A stretch of DNA of 64,000 nt from Bacteroidia bacterium (GTDB taxonomy: Bacteria; Bacteroidota; Bacteroidia; SXHM01). Shown here in pieces: positions 33,978 through 42,285 of the stretch; within the stretch, counting starts at the first letter, position 1; each line of letters starts with the position of its first letter. Location: NCBI GenBank assembly GCA_022072225.1, contig JAJVIC010000001.1:186001-250000 (forward strand). The letters run 5' to 3'. The notes under the pieces were generated by a model. That model saw only the letters and a list, made by a program, of their open reading frames with translations, searched no databases and was not told where the DNA came from. The position numbers and the translations under genes were made by a program.

Positions 33978-35568
33978 TTTTCCTTCCCCCTTTCCTTGTT
34001 TTCTTCTCAAACTCCCTCAACATCCCCTCCACCTCCTGTTTGCTTCTGTTTTTTCCCAGCAGGTAGGGCGTAGCCACTTCCAATTGAGGTTTATTTTCGT
34101 GCAGGGCTTTTACCCAGCAATACACTTCATCAATGCCCACAATATTGCTGTTGTCGGGTTGGGCAAGCAGTTGTTCCATATCGCGCACAAAGGTGTTTAG
34201 CAGCGTTTGCTTTTCGTTGCGGGTGTTGCAAAGGTAAAGGGCTTTTATGTTTTTCAGTACAAGGTTTTCAAGTATGCCGGGTGGTTGTTTTGCATAAAAA
34301 CGCTGTGCGTTCCGCAGGTCGTATTCTAATTGGGGACTGTTGTGGCTGTATAAAATCATCAGACGGAAGGCGGGCATAAAACGCTGCATATCCATGCGCA
34401 CGCTGTGCTTTGGCATGTCGGTAATTTTTTTCAGCCAGCGCAGGGCTTCGGCATAGTTGCCCTGCATCAATTCGGCAACCGATATATTGTAATAAGCAGT
34501 GAGGTAAAAACCGGTATCAAGCGTTTCGCTGTAGTGGTTTATTTCTTTTTCGAGTTGGTTTTTGTATTCGCTTATTTTACTGAATTGCGCGGTGTTCATG
34601 TAATAAGCCATACGCGACAGGGCTATGTTGCGGAAGGCAAGTGGTTCGCTGTTCTTACCTTTTCCCGAAAGGGATTCGAGTTCAGTAAGCAGGTTTTCAA
34701 ATTCGTGGTAATAGTTGTTGCGTTGGCAGGCCATGCCCAAATTGTTGAGCGAGGCAAAGTAGCGCCATTTCAGTTGTTTTATTTTGGCGGGATGTTGTTT
34801 CCACAGTGCGGTAATTTTTTTGCGGTGGTAAAGTTCGCCAATAGTATTGCCCTGCGCTATCTGCAACAGGGCATGTATCAGGTGGAAATAAAGTTTTGCT
34901 TCAAAACTTTGCGCCTTGTTCTCGTTTTCAAGCAGCAGGTCTGCACTTATTTTGCGCAACAGTTTTTCGTTGCTTATGTTCCATTGCCCTTTCAGTTTGC
35001 CGATGGAAAAAGCAAGGTCGTAAAGGTTATTAAAGCGGAAGAGGTTCTGCAATTTTTCAAGTGCATCTTCGGTTTGCACAATGTTTTGTTGCAGCAGGGG
35101 TAGCGTGTTGGAATGAAAATTTGCCAACAGGGGTGTTCGCATTTTTAGGAGTATATCGGTAAGCAGCAAATAGTTTTCCTGCTCCAGCGCTTCCTTCTGT
35201 GCTTTGTCTAATTCTTTGGCGGCAGCCTTCACCTGTCCCCGCTGCCACAGGGCTTTATGGTTTTCTAACCTGCGGTAGATGCGGTGTTCGGGGGTGTTGC
35301 CGCGGTCAAAGGCGGCAAGGGCATCCATTATTTTTTCGTGCAACAGGTTTTTATACAGCGCAAAATTGTTGCGCAGGGTGGTGTCGGTTACTATGTTTTT
35401 AAGTTCGCCCTCACTGTAGGTTTCCTGTGCCAGCAGCGCAGTAAACAAGGTGTTCAGTTTCTGGCTTACCTGTTTGCTGTCATCGCTTTTCAGAAAAATT
35501 TTCACATACCTTTTTTCAGCCGCGCTAAGCGAGTGAATGAGTTTATGTAAAAGGTCGGTGGAGGTCAT
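33970..35568 (-). CDS. Large helical (TPR-like) protein, unknown
   Basis: A 532-residue cytoplasmic protein without signal peptide or membrane segment, predicted from its composition to be almost entirely helical. The N-terminus LLHKLIHSLSAAEKRYVKIF followed by LKSDD is conserved-looking for a Bacteroidota family. The middle has helix pairs typical of tetratricopeptide solenoids (AYYNISVAELMQGNYAEALR). A scaffold or regulatory role is inferred. It is richer in GC than the array ORFs that follow it and lies at the promoter-proximal end of the array. Confidence 0.7.
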   Translation of the reverse strand: MTSTDLLHKLIHSLSAAEKRYVKIFLKSDDSKQVSQKLNTLFTALLAQETYSEGELKNIVTDTTLRNNFALYKNLLHEKIMDALAAFDRGNTPEHRIYRRLENHKALWQRGQVKAAAKELDKAQKEALEQENYLLLTDILLKMRTPLLANFHSNTLPLLQQNIVQTEDALEKLQNLFRFNNLYDLAFSIGKLKGQWNISNEKLLRKISADLLLENENKAQSFEAKLYFHLIHALLQIAQGNTIGELYHRKKITALWKQHPAKIKQLKWRYFASLNNLGMACQRNNYYHEFENLLTELESLSGKGKNSEPLAFRNIALSRMAYYMNTAQFSKISEYKNQLEKEINHYSETLDTGFYLTAYYNISVAELMQGNYAEALRWLKKITDMPKHSVRMDMQRFMPAFRLMILYSHNSPQLEYDLRNAQRFYAKQPPGILENLVLKNIKALYLCNTRNEKQTLLNTFVRDMEQLLAQPDNSNIVGIDEVYCWVKALHENKPQLEVATPYLLGKNRSKQEVEGMLREFEKKTRKGGRKNV

Positions 35569-35683
35569 TTTTATGGTCTGAACTTAAATAATAAGCAGGG
35601 TTTTGTGGTGGTTTACTACAAGTATAAAGAAAAACTTGAAATGCTTTGCATTATTTTTTTTCACTTTTCTGTCTTGCGGATTT

Positions 35684-35757
35684 TGTCATGCTGAGCGTAG
35701 TCGAAGCATTTTATTATGGCTGTTAATAATGGCCCTTCGACTACGCTCAGGGTGACA
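35684..35757. repeat. Palindromic intergenic element (CTGAGCGTAGTCGAAG family)
   Basis: Arms 35684-35706 and 35735-35757 (CTGAGCGTAGTCGAAG against CTTCGACTACGCTCAG) pair over 23 bases with two mismatches around a 28-base loop. It belongs to the same family as 29838-29879. It lies in the 769-base gene-poor stretch 35569-36337. Confidence 0.85.
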
Positions 35758-35951
35758 ATTCAGCCTATTGGGATTACAGCCTGAACCTAAATAATACCCG
35801 AAACTTGGTTTGCCGCACAAGACCGCACCTGCAATATTTGCAGCCGCAAGCCAAACGCAAACCATGATTTCTTATCCCGAAAATAGTTTACCTCTTACGG
35901 CAATCCTAAAACCCTGTGCGGAAACAGGTTTGGGAAAAGGTAGCCGTTCTT

Positions 35952-36056
35952 CCGTAGGGGGTATGGCTTCTTCCGCAGAGGGTAAAACCATAGCCGCAGA
36001 GGGTAACCTGTTAGCCGTAGCAGATGGGGTTATTTCCGCAGCAGGTTTTTATTTAT
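35952..36056. repeat. Degenerate 21-bp tandem repeat, five units
   Basis: Units start at 35952, 35973, 35994, 36015 and 36036, each with CCGTAG or CCGCAG followed by more variable sequence (AGAGGGTAA in two). The spacing is exactly 21 bases. A 163-residue frame at 35810-36301 runs through it but looks like composition-driven noise, so I do not call it a gene. The rest of 35569-36337 holds only the two palindromes. Confidence 0.7.
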
Positions 36057-36216
36057 CGGGCAAAGGAAAAAGAATAAACACAACAGGTAGCAGCAGTGCC
36101 GTTTTCGGTTTCGGGTTTTCCGTTTATACTTTTTGCTCTTCCGTATACAGTATACTCTTATCCTGTGCAGCAACACTGTTACCCGCATGGGCAACAACTT
36201 TTTCCGCAGAAGAAAC

Positions 36217-36303
36217 CGTCATTGCGAGGGTTTTTCACCCGAAGCAATCTCTCTGTTTAATTGAGATTGCTTCGTCCCGCGAAAAGCGGTACTCGCAATG
36301 ACG
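36217..36303. repeat. Composite palindrome (CGTCATTGCGAG family)
   Basis: Outer arms CGTCATTGCGAG (36217-36228) and CTCGCAATGACG (36292-36303) are perfectly complementary. Inner arms GAAGCAATCTC (36241-36251) and GAGATTGCTTC (36263-36273) are also perfect. This is a very widespread bacterial intergenic palindrome type. It ends 34 bases before the next gene. Confidence 0.9.
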
Positions 36304-36337
36304 TGAAACGATTAACCAATAACTAATAACCAAAACC

Positions 36338-37309
36338 ATGGCAACAGAACCCAACACCCGCATTTTTAAAGTAACCGACAACAACATGCTGCAATATGCA
36401 AAAGCCCTGCGCCTTATTTTTATGGAGGACCAGGCCGCCTTTGTATTGCGCGACCCCGATTTTGCTACTCCTTATGAAACCAACTGGGACGGGCTGATTA
36501 CCACAGCCGAAAGTCACCCCACCGATGAGCAGGTGGACGACCTGCTGACGCAGAAAACCAACGATGTGGAAGCGCAGATGCGCCTGTGCCGTAATAAATG
36601 GATGGACACCAAGCCGTTTATAAAAAAGGCATTTCCGAATAATCCTACTATATGGAACGAGTTTGGGTTTAACGATTACAAAGATGTGGACCACAGCCAG
36701 GCGGGGCTTATAAAATTTATGCGCTTAGTGCATCTTACGGCAGTAAAATATACAGCACAGCTCACCGCAGTAAATTATACCATTGCAATGATAGCCGAAA
36801 TAGAAACCCTGCGTGCGGCACTGAGCCTTGCCAATGATTTGCAGGAAAAATTCAAGAAAGACATACCCGTGCTTACCCAGCAGCGGGTAGATAAACACAA
36901 TGCCGTTTACACAGTTTGTCAAACGGTGTGCGAAACAGGTAAACTTATTTTCCGTGACGATTATGCCAACTACCAGAAATACCTGCTGCCCGCCAGTGAC
37001 GAAAGCCCAGCGCTGTTTATATTGAAAGGTAAGGTTATACAACCCGCTATAGGTCCGCCTCCAACACCAGGTAGCCCTGCATCAGGAGGAACTCCCGTTG
37101 AAGATGTTACCGTTACCGTGCAGGGTTTGCCTGCAATAACCACCCAAACCGACAGCAACGGAAACTATGGTTTTGGCAGCATACCCCCGGGAACTTATAC
37201 CATTAATTTTGGCAAACCGGGCTATATGCCCCACTCGGTGCCGGGCGTGGTGATTACCGACCTTGCCAATGCGGTAACGCTGAATGTTACACTTACACCT
37301 ATGCCGTAA
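36338..37309 (+). CDS. Protein with C-terminal carboxypeptidase-regulatory-like domain
   Basis: A 323-residue protein with no signal peptide. Residues 1-225 are mostly helical and unknown (LRDPDFATPYETNWDGLITT). A proline/glycine linker (IGPPPTPGSPASGGTP) leads to a beta-sandwich domain of carboxypeptidase-regulatory type (VTVTVQGLPAITTQTDSNGN, IPPGTYTINFGKPGY). In Bacteroidota this domain is usually extracellular, so its presence in a protein without a visible export signal is odd. The frame begins at an ATG just after the palindrome. Confidence 0.75.
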   Translation: MATEPNTRIFKVTDNNMLQYAKALRLIFMEDQAAFVLRDPDFATPYETNWDGLITTAESHPTDEQVDDLLTQKTNDVEAQMRLCRNKWMDTKPFIKKAFPNNPTIWNEFGFNDYKDVDHSQAGLIKFMRLVHLTAVKYTAQLTAVNYTIAMIAEIETLRAALSLANDLQEKFKKDIPVLTQQRVDKHNAVYTVCQTVCETGKLIFRDDYANYQKYLLPASDESPALFILKGKVIQPAIGPPPTPGSPASGGTPVEDVTVTVQGLPAITTQTDSNGNYGFGSIPPGTYTINFGKPGYMPHSVPGVVITDLANAVTLNVTLTPMP

Positions 37310-37353
37310 AAGCGAAAGAAAATTGTTTTATTATTGCTTGAAATTTAAAAACC

Positions 37354-37687
37354 ATGAAGTTTTTTACTTTTTTTCTATCGCTTATTATTCTCAGGCGCAG
37401 TAATGGCACAGGAAAAAGGAGAAACTGTTCTGGTGCGCTTAGTGGAAGCACAATCAGGTCAGACAATTATTAAATCAGAAATAATTATCTCTTACGGAAA
37501 TAATAAAACCGAAACAATTGAACTGCAACACCTGAAAAAAGATTATCCTGTTGAAAATATTAATAAGTTAAATGAGGTAATAAATAATCTTTATACAGAA
37601 GGTTATGAAATTGTGTCTGCTGCAACAAATAATACAAACGATATAGACCGGAACTCTGTTCTATGGGTATTTAGAAAAAAGAAATAA
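37354..37687 (+). pseudogene. Small secreted protein with apparent frameshift in its signal peptide
   Basis: The intact frame starts at 37403 (MAQEKGETVLVRLVEAQSGQ) and ends at 37687, 94 residues, without a signal. Just upstream an ATG at 37354 opens a hydrophobic stretch in the next frame (MKFFTFF...). If one T is removed from the seven-T run near 37369-37375, the two join as MKFFTFFYRLLFSGAVMAQ, an ordinary signal peptide ending at AQ. The mature part resembles small stress-response-like proteins (NLYTEGYEIVSAATNNTND). It may be a sequencing error, slippage control or a true mutation. Confidence 0.65.
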
Positions 37688-37706
37688 ATTACTAAACCTA
37701 AACCAA

Positions 37707-40700
37707 ATGAAAAAATTATTACTCATTTTATCCGCTGCGCTGGTTTACATTAATTGTGAGGCGCAAACTATTTTAAATGTTGGACCCGGGCAAACATATT
37801 TAACCATAACACAGGCTTATGCCGCAATACCGGCAACGATAACAGGAGCTTATGAAATAAGGTTAATGTCGGGATATAATTCTGCCAGTGAAACATTTCC
37901 ATTATCGCTGGCTTACAAGACAGGCGCAAGTTCTGTAAACACTATAAAAATTATTCCCCAGGTAGCCAATTTGCAAATCACTTCATCTAATTCAGATGCA
38001 ACAGTAAAAATTCTTGGCTCGTATATAACAATTGATGGAAGGGTTGGAGGCACGGGTGACACAGCTAATTTCAAAATAATTAATTCAAATGTTGCAGGTA
38101 ATGCAATCGAAATTAATTATAACGGTGGCCAATACCCAACCAGTAATACTCTGAAATACTGTAATGTTTCAGGGATGAATACAAACACAAATGAAGGAGT
38201 TATTTATTATACTTCCAGAGGGAGTAATAATTTAATTACAAAATGTGTAATACATAGTTTAGGCAGTAATTTGCCGTCAAACTTAATAAGGGTGAGCATT
38301 ACTGCTCCCAGTTCTGGTAATTCAATTATTGACAATTATTTATTTGATTATGCAAGTAGAGCAATACAAATATATACAGATACAGATTGGTTAGTTAGCG
38401 GCAATCATATATATGGAGGCTCTATTTCAAATAGCTTGTGGAATGCGATAAGTATAAGTATTTATTCTGCAGATTCTGCAACTGTAACAGGAAATTATAT
38501 TGGCGGATCGCAGCCATACTGTTTAGGTTCACCTTCTGGTACAACCACCTCAGGTATTGGGGTTACTGGTCCAGCAAATAGTTATGCCATAGTCAGGAAC
38601 AATCAGGTAAAAAATATTTATTCAGAAAATAATTTTACTGGTATATCCGTCAGCACCGATAATGCTGATATTTCAGACAATGTAATTGGTGATACTGCTT
38701 ACAACTACAGTATTGGAGTTCATGTCAATTACACTGGAAATAGAGCCATTTATGGTATATTTACACAAACCAGTGGAATTATTGACAATAATATAATAGG
38801 CGGTATTAATATTTATGCAGAGAACATTGACGTTGATACTGTAACCTTTTATGCAATTAATACAGGAGGTACAATCTGTTCAAATAATCGCATAGGTAGT
38901 ACTAATAGCCAAAATAATATTCTTTTGGGCGATTCTATAATATCAGGTGTTCCAGGTCAGCGATATAATTTTTTTGGCATATACAATATTGGAACATCTG
39001 GCATATCTGAAAATAACGTAATATCAAATATTACAATGCCAAAGGGTAATAGCTTTACTGGTATCAAAGGAACCAAAGTTTTCGATAATTTGATAACTAA
39101 TGTTTCTAATCCTGTCTATTACAATAGTCGTTTTTGTGATATGACTGGAATTGTAGCAAGAGATTCTGTTATGAATAATTCTATTATGAATTTTAATAGT
39201 TCTGTAACATATGCTTATACAACCAATATCTCCGTTGGTAAATTAGTTGGAATTTTAAAAGATGTTACATATAGTGACACTATACAGATAAAAAATAATT
39301 TAATAAAAAATTTCAACTCTGATGATAGAAGCCTTATGTATGGTATTTATGTTCCCAGTACATTATCCACAAATGATGATATTACAAAAGGGAATGCAAC
39401 TATTCAGAATAATACTATATTGAATTTTTCAAACGCAAAACCTCAGTATTCATTAACCGGTATATCATATATAAGGGGAATTGTCGGTAATAATTTAGTA
39501 CGCAACTTTAACTCAAATGGCGGGTGCATAGGTATCTATAATTATATAAGTTCTGGCTTTAATAGTGGAAATATTGGAAAAAGTTTTATTGAGAATAACA
39601 TAATTGATTCCTTATTTACAAAAGGGGGTAGTATGTTTGGAATCTATTCACATAGAGGCACAATAAAAAATAATACTATTTCAAGACTTTATGCTGATTC
39701 TTCAAGTACTAACGACTTAGACCCAATAAGAGGAATTTATGTATACTTACATCAAGCTTACGAAGATTCAATAATTGTTTATAATAATGTAATTTCAAAA
39801 CTTTACAGTAGAGCATTAAACGCCCCTATAACAATTACAGGAATTCATATTGCTGTTCAAGCTTCGCCATTAGGCGCAACCTTATGGGTAAGAAATAACT
39901 CAGTAATGAATATAGGTGCAAACCCATTAACAGTGGGGGATAGTATTATTGGAATAAAAACTTATCGTTATAATGGTTATACCAATAATGAAATGAATCT
40001 GTATAATAATTTGATACGACTCGGTATTGATGAAACTGGTAATACTATTTCTTCTGACGCTACATTGTTGGGTATTATGACAAGCGGCTATGATTATCAG
40101 GGTAATTATAATTACAATACCGTTTACATAGGAGGCAGTAATCCGGGCAACTCAAACTCAATGGCATTTTGTGGGCAACCCACAAATTTTTATAATAATC
40201 TCTTGTGTAATAAACGCACAACTTCGGGTTCAGGTAAAAACTATTCTTTCTGGACTAGAAACACCAATCATACTGCCGATAATTGTTTACTTTTCAGCAA
40301 TGGCAATGGCGGTATTTTGGCTTCGGTAGATGGTGGTGTAACTCCTTTAAATTCTATTTCTGCTTTACAAAATGCAGATGCCGGGCAACATAGTTATTCA
40401 ATATCCGGGGATCCGCTATTAGATACGCCCGAAGGTAATGAGGCAACGGTAAACCTAAGCCCTACAGGTATAAGCCCGGCTCTTGCTGCCGGAGTTTACC
40501 TGCCTTCTATTTTAGTTGATTATTATTACTTCACAAGAGGATTTACCCCTACAATCGGTGCAATTGAAAATAATATAAATGTTGGCATTGGTAATTCTGA
40601 AGAAACATTTTTCGGTATTTACCCCAACCCCGCCACCGAGCAAATCAATTTCAATTTTACAGAGCCCACCCCGGCACAAACATTTATTACCATAAGCAAC

Positions 40701-40847
40701 ACGCTGGGTCAGGTAATAAAAACTGAGCGCCTGCCTGCGGGGCTTAGTAATTATACTGTTAATGTAAGCGGGCTTGCACCGGGCATGTATATTGTAAAAA
40801 CAGAAAACAGCGCAGGAGGTTCGTCTGCTAAAATTATAAAACAGTAA
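37707..40847 (+). CDS. Large parallel beta-helix surface protein with T9SS sorting domain
   Basis: A 1046-residue secreted protein. The signal peptide ends near INCEA-Q. The body (about 30-940) is a series of short Asn/Ile/Gly-rich turns such as NNIIGGINIY and NNTISRLYAD, typical of right-handed parallel beta-helix (pectin-lyase-like) repeats. The last 80 residues form a T9SS type A domain (GIYPNPATEQINFNF, LAPGMYIVKTENS). No catalytic site is evident, so adhesion or polysaccharide binding is inferred. Base composition is more AT-rich than in the flanking genes. Confidence 0.85.
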   Translation: MKKLLLILSAALVYINCEAQTILNVGPGQTYLTITQAYAAIPATITGAYEIRLMSGYNSASETFPLSLAYKTGASSVNTIKIIPQVANLQITSSNSDATVKILGSYITIDGRVGGTGDTANFKIINSNVAGNAIEINYNGGQYPTSNTLKYCNVSGMNTNTNEGVIYYTSRGSNNLITKCVIHSLGSNLPSNLIRVSITAPSSGNSIIDNYLFDYASRAIQIYTDTDWLVSGNHIYGGSISNSLWNAISISIYSADSATVTGNYIGGSQPYCLGSPSGTTTSGIGVTGPANSYAIVRNNQVKNIYSENNFTGISVSTDNADISDNVIGDTAYNYSIGVHVNYTGNRAIYGIFTQTSGIIDNNIIGGINIYAENIDVDTVTFYAINTGGTICSNNRIGSTNSQNNILLGDSIISGVPGQRYNFFGIYNIGTSGISENNVISNITMPKGNSFTGIKGTKVFDNLITNVSNPVYYNSRFCDMTGIVARDSVMNNSIMNFNSSVTYAYTTNISVGKLVGILKDVTYSDTIQIKNNLIKNFNSDDRSLMYGIYVPSTLSTNDDITKGNATIQNNTILNFSNAKPQYSLTGISYIRGIVGNNLVRNFNSNGGCIGIYNYISSGFNSGNIGKSFIENNIIDSLFTKGGSMFGIYSHRGTIKNNTISRLYADSSSTNDLDPIRGIYVYLHQAYEDSIIVYNNVISKLYSRALNAPITITGIHIAVQASPLGATLWVRNNSVMNIGANPLTVGDSIIGIKTYRYNGYTNNEMNLYNNLIRLGIDETGNTISSDATLLGIMTSGYDYQGNYNYNTVYIGGSNPGNSNSMAFCGQPTNFYNNLLCNKRTTSGSGKNYSFWTRNTNHTADNCLLFSNGNGGILASVDGGVTPLNSISALQNADAGQHSYSISGDPLLDTPEGNEATVNLSPTGISPALAAGVYLPSILVDYYYFTRGFTPTIGAIENNINVGIGNSEETFFGIYPNPATEQINFNFTEPTPAQTFITISNTLGQVIKTERLPAGLSNYTVNVSGLAPGMYIVKTENSAGGSSAKIIKQ

Positions 40848-40864
40848 AGCAGAGGTTTATCTTG

Positions 40865-40891
40865 CAACGCCACGCCTAAAGCGTGGCGTTG
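40865..40891. terminator. Perfect 11-bp stem-loop after the beta-helix gene
   Basis: CAACGCCACGC (40865-40875) and GCGTGGCGTTG (40881-40891) flank a 5-base loop and are followed by TTGTTT. It sits 17 bases after the stop codon of the beta-helix gene and probably acts as a terminator. A second weaker dyad (GGTCGGG at 40951, CCCGACC at 40981) lies further on. The rest of the 217-base gap appears empty. Confidence 0.7.
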
Positions 40892-41064
40892 TTGTTTAAA
40901 AGAATTTATGTTCCACTTAAACCCCGGCTGGCTTGGATGTGCGATAGGTTGGTCGGGTTCCGATAAAATGGGAATGCAATCCCGACCTTAGAGCAGGCGG
41001 ATTGTTAATCCATGAGGGATGAAATGAAGTTTTAATTTTTGAACGAGGTGCTTTACTAAACATT

Positions 41065-41592
41065 ATGAAAATATTTTACACATTATTTTTTATAGTTGGC
41101 TTTACCACCAGCCTATCTGCTCAAATAAAGTGCAACGGAACTTTTAGAACAGAAAAAGAAACCTACAGAAATGGACAAACACGTTTTGAATACTCTTATT
41201 GTAATGATACTTGTGTAAGAGTGGACAACTATCGCAAAGACGGAGTTCTTATAGGAACAAAAAAATACTCCTATACACCGGATACTGTTTCAATAATGAA
41301 TGTTTATCGTGAGGATGGAAGTAAAGTAATCTATGAAAGACAAATTAATGGCAGGGATGACGGAGAATATTATATCTATTATCCTGATGGCTCAGTGCAG
41401 TTAGAAGCTATGAGTAAAAACGGCATAAGGTTGTCTGAAAGAATTTACAACGAAAAAGGAGTTTTAACCATTGAAACATTATGTGATGAGCAAGGCATGA
41501 ACTGTATTTCAAAAGCATTTGATGAAAAAGGAAATGTTATTAAAGAGAAGAAAATAAAAGCCAGTAAAGTAGTATATAAGCCAGTAAAATAG
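41065..41592 (+). CDS. Secreted MORN-like repeat protein
   Basis: A 175-residue exported protein (signal MKIFYTLFFIVGFTTSLSAQ). The mature region has repeated short strand pairs of the MORN/YwqK kind (ETYRNGQTRFEYSY, NYRKDGVLIGTKKYS, DGEYYIYYPDGSVQLEAMSK, YNEKGVLTIETLCDE). These repeats are found in many Bacteroidota periplasmic proteins, where their role is unclear. A weak two-cysteine pair (YCNDTC) may be disulphide-bonded. It stands alone between the beta-helix gene and the convergent ABC ATPase gene. Confidence 0.7.
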   Translation: MKIFYTLFFIVGFTTSLSAQIKCNGTFRTEKETYRNGQTRFEYSYCNDTCVRVDNYRKDGVLIGTKKYSYTPDTVSIMNVYREDGSKVIYERQINGRDDGEYYIYYPDGSVQLEAMSKNGIRLSERIYNEKGVLTIETLCDEQGMNCISKAFDEKGNVIKEKKIKASKVVYKPVK

Positions 41593-41661
41593 CCTTAGCT
41601 GAGCGGCATTTGCAATGCTGGTCAGAACCTGACAGAATTTTTAATTCTGCAAATAGTAAGA

Positions 41662-42285
41662 TCACTTCTTATAATCCTCAATCACCAATTCCTTTTTACA
41701 AAAGAAATATTCATCGGACTGTTTGTTGGAGCAAACAATAAAGAGGCGGTTGGCAGAGTAATCGTTTACTAAGTTTTTGTACCATGCTACTCCGCTGCTG
41801 TCAAGGTTTGAGAGCGGTTCGTCTAATAAAGCCACAGGCGTATCACTGAAAATGCAGAGCGCAAGTTTTACGCGCTGCTTCATGCCGGAAGAAAAATATT
41901 TCAGTTGCTTGTTGGCAGATTTGTTAAGGCCCGTTGCTTCCAGCACTTCACTTGCGGTAAGTTTTTTTAAAAACGGTTTGAAGTTGGAATGGAATTGCAG
42001 GGTTTCTGTAAGGGTAAATTCTTCCGGCAATTCCAGGTAAGGTGAGGCAAACGAGAAATAGCGGAACACATCGTCTATGTCAATTTCTTTTCCTTCGTGT
42101 TTGTAAATTACTTTTCCTTCCGATGGTGCAATATTTCCCAGAATAGTTTGCAGCAAGGTTGATTTTCCCGAACCGTTTGCGCCCAATAAAACAACGTGTT
42201 CACCGGATTTGAATTCATCATTCACCCCGCGGAATATCCATTCCTGGTTGTAGCGTTTGCCAGTGTTTTCAAGGATGATGTTCAT
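41662..42285 (-). CDS. ABC transporter ATP-binding protein (orphan)
   Basis: A 207-residue ABC ATPase: Walker A GANGSGKST (35-43), signature FSSGMKQRVKLAL, Walker B VALLDEPLSNLD. A motor for a transporter or other machine, but no permease gene is adjacent. Its ATG overlaps the stop codon of the ketoacid dehydrogenase gene (TAATG), so the two are translated together although no functional link is known. The size and CcmA-like look allow other roles; the partner cannot be named. Confidence 0.9.
   Translation of the reverse strand: MNIILENTGKRYNQEWIFRGVNDEFKSGEHVVLLGANGSGKSTLLQTILGNIAPSEGKVIYKHEGKEIDIDDVFRYFSFASPYLELPEEFTLTETLQFHSNFKPFLKKLTASEVLEATGLNKSANKQLKYFSSGMKQRVKLALCIFSDTPVALLDEPLSNLDSSGVAWYKNLVNDYSANRLFIVCSNKQSDEYFFCKKELVIEDYKK

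Noticed and set aside
34405-35103. 232-residue plus-strand frame antisense to the helical protein gene
   Set aside because: The minus-strand frame is longer and fits codon use and gene order; the plus-strand frame has no supporting motif.
35810-36301. 163-residue plus-strand frame
   Set aside because: It runs through the degenerate 21-bp repeat and the composite palindrome, has low-complexity composition and no recognisable start context, so it is probably a chance frame.
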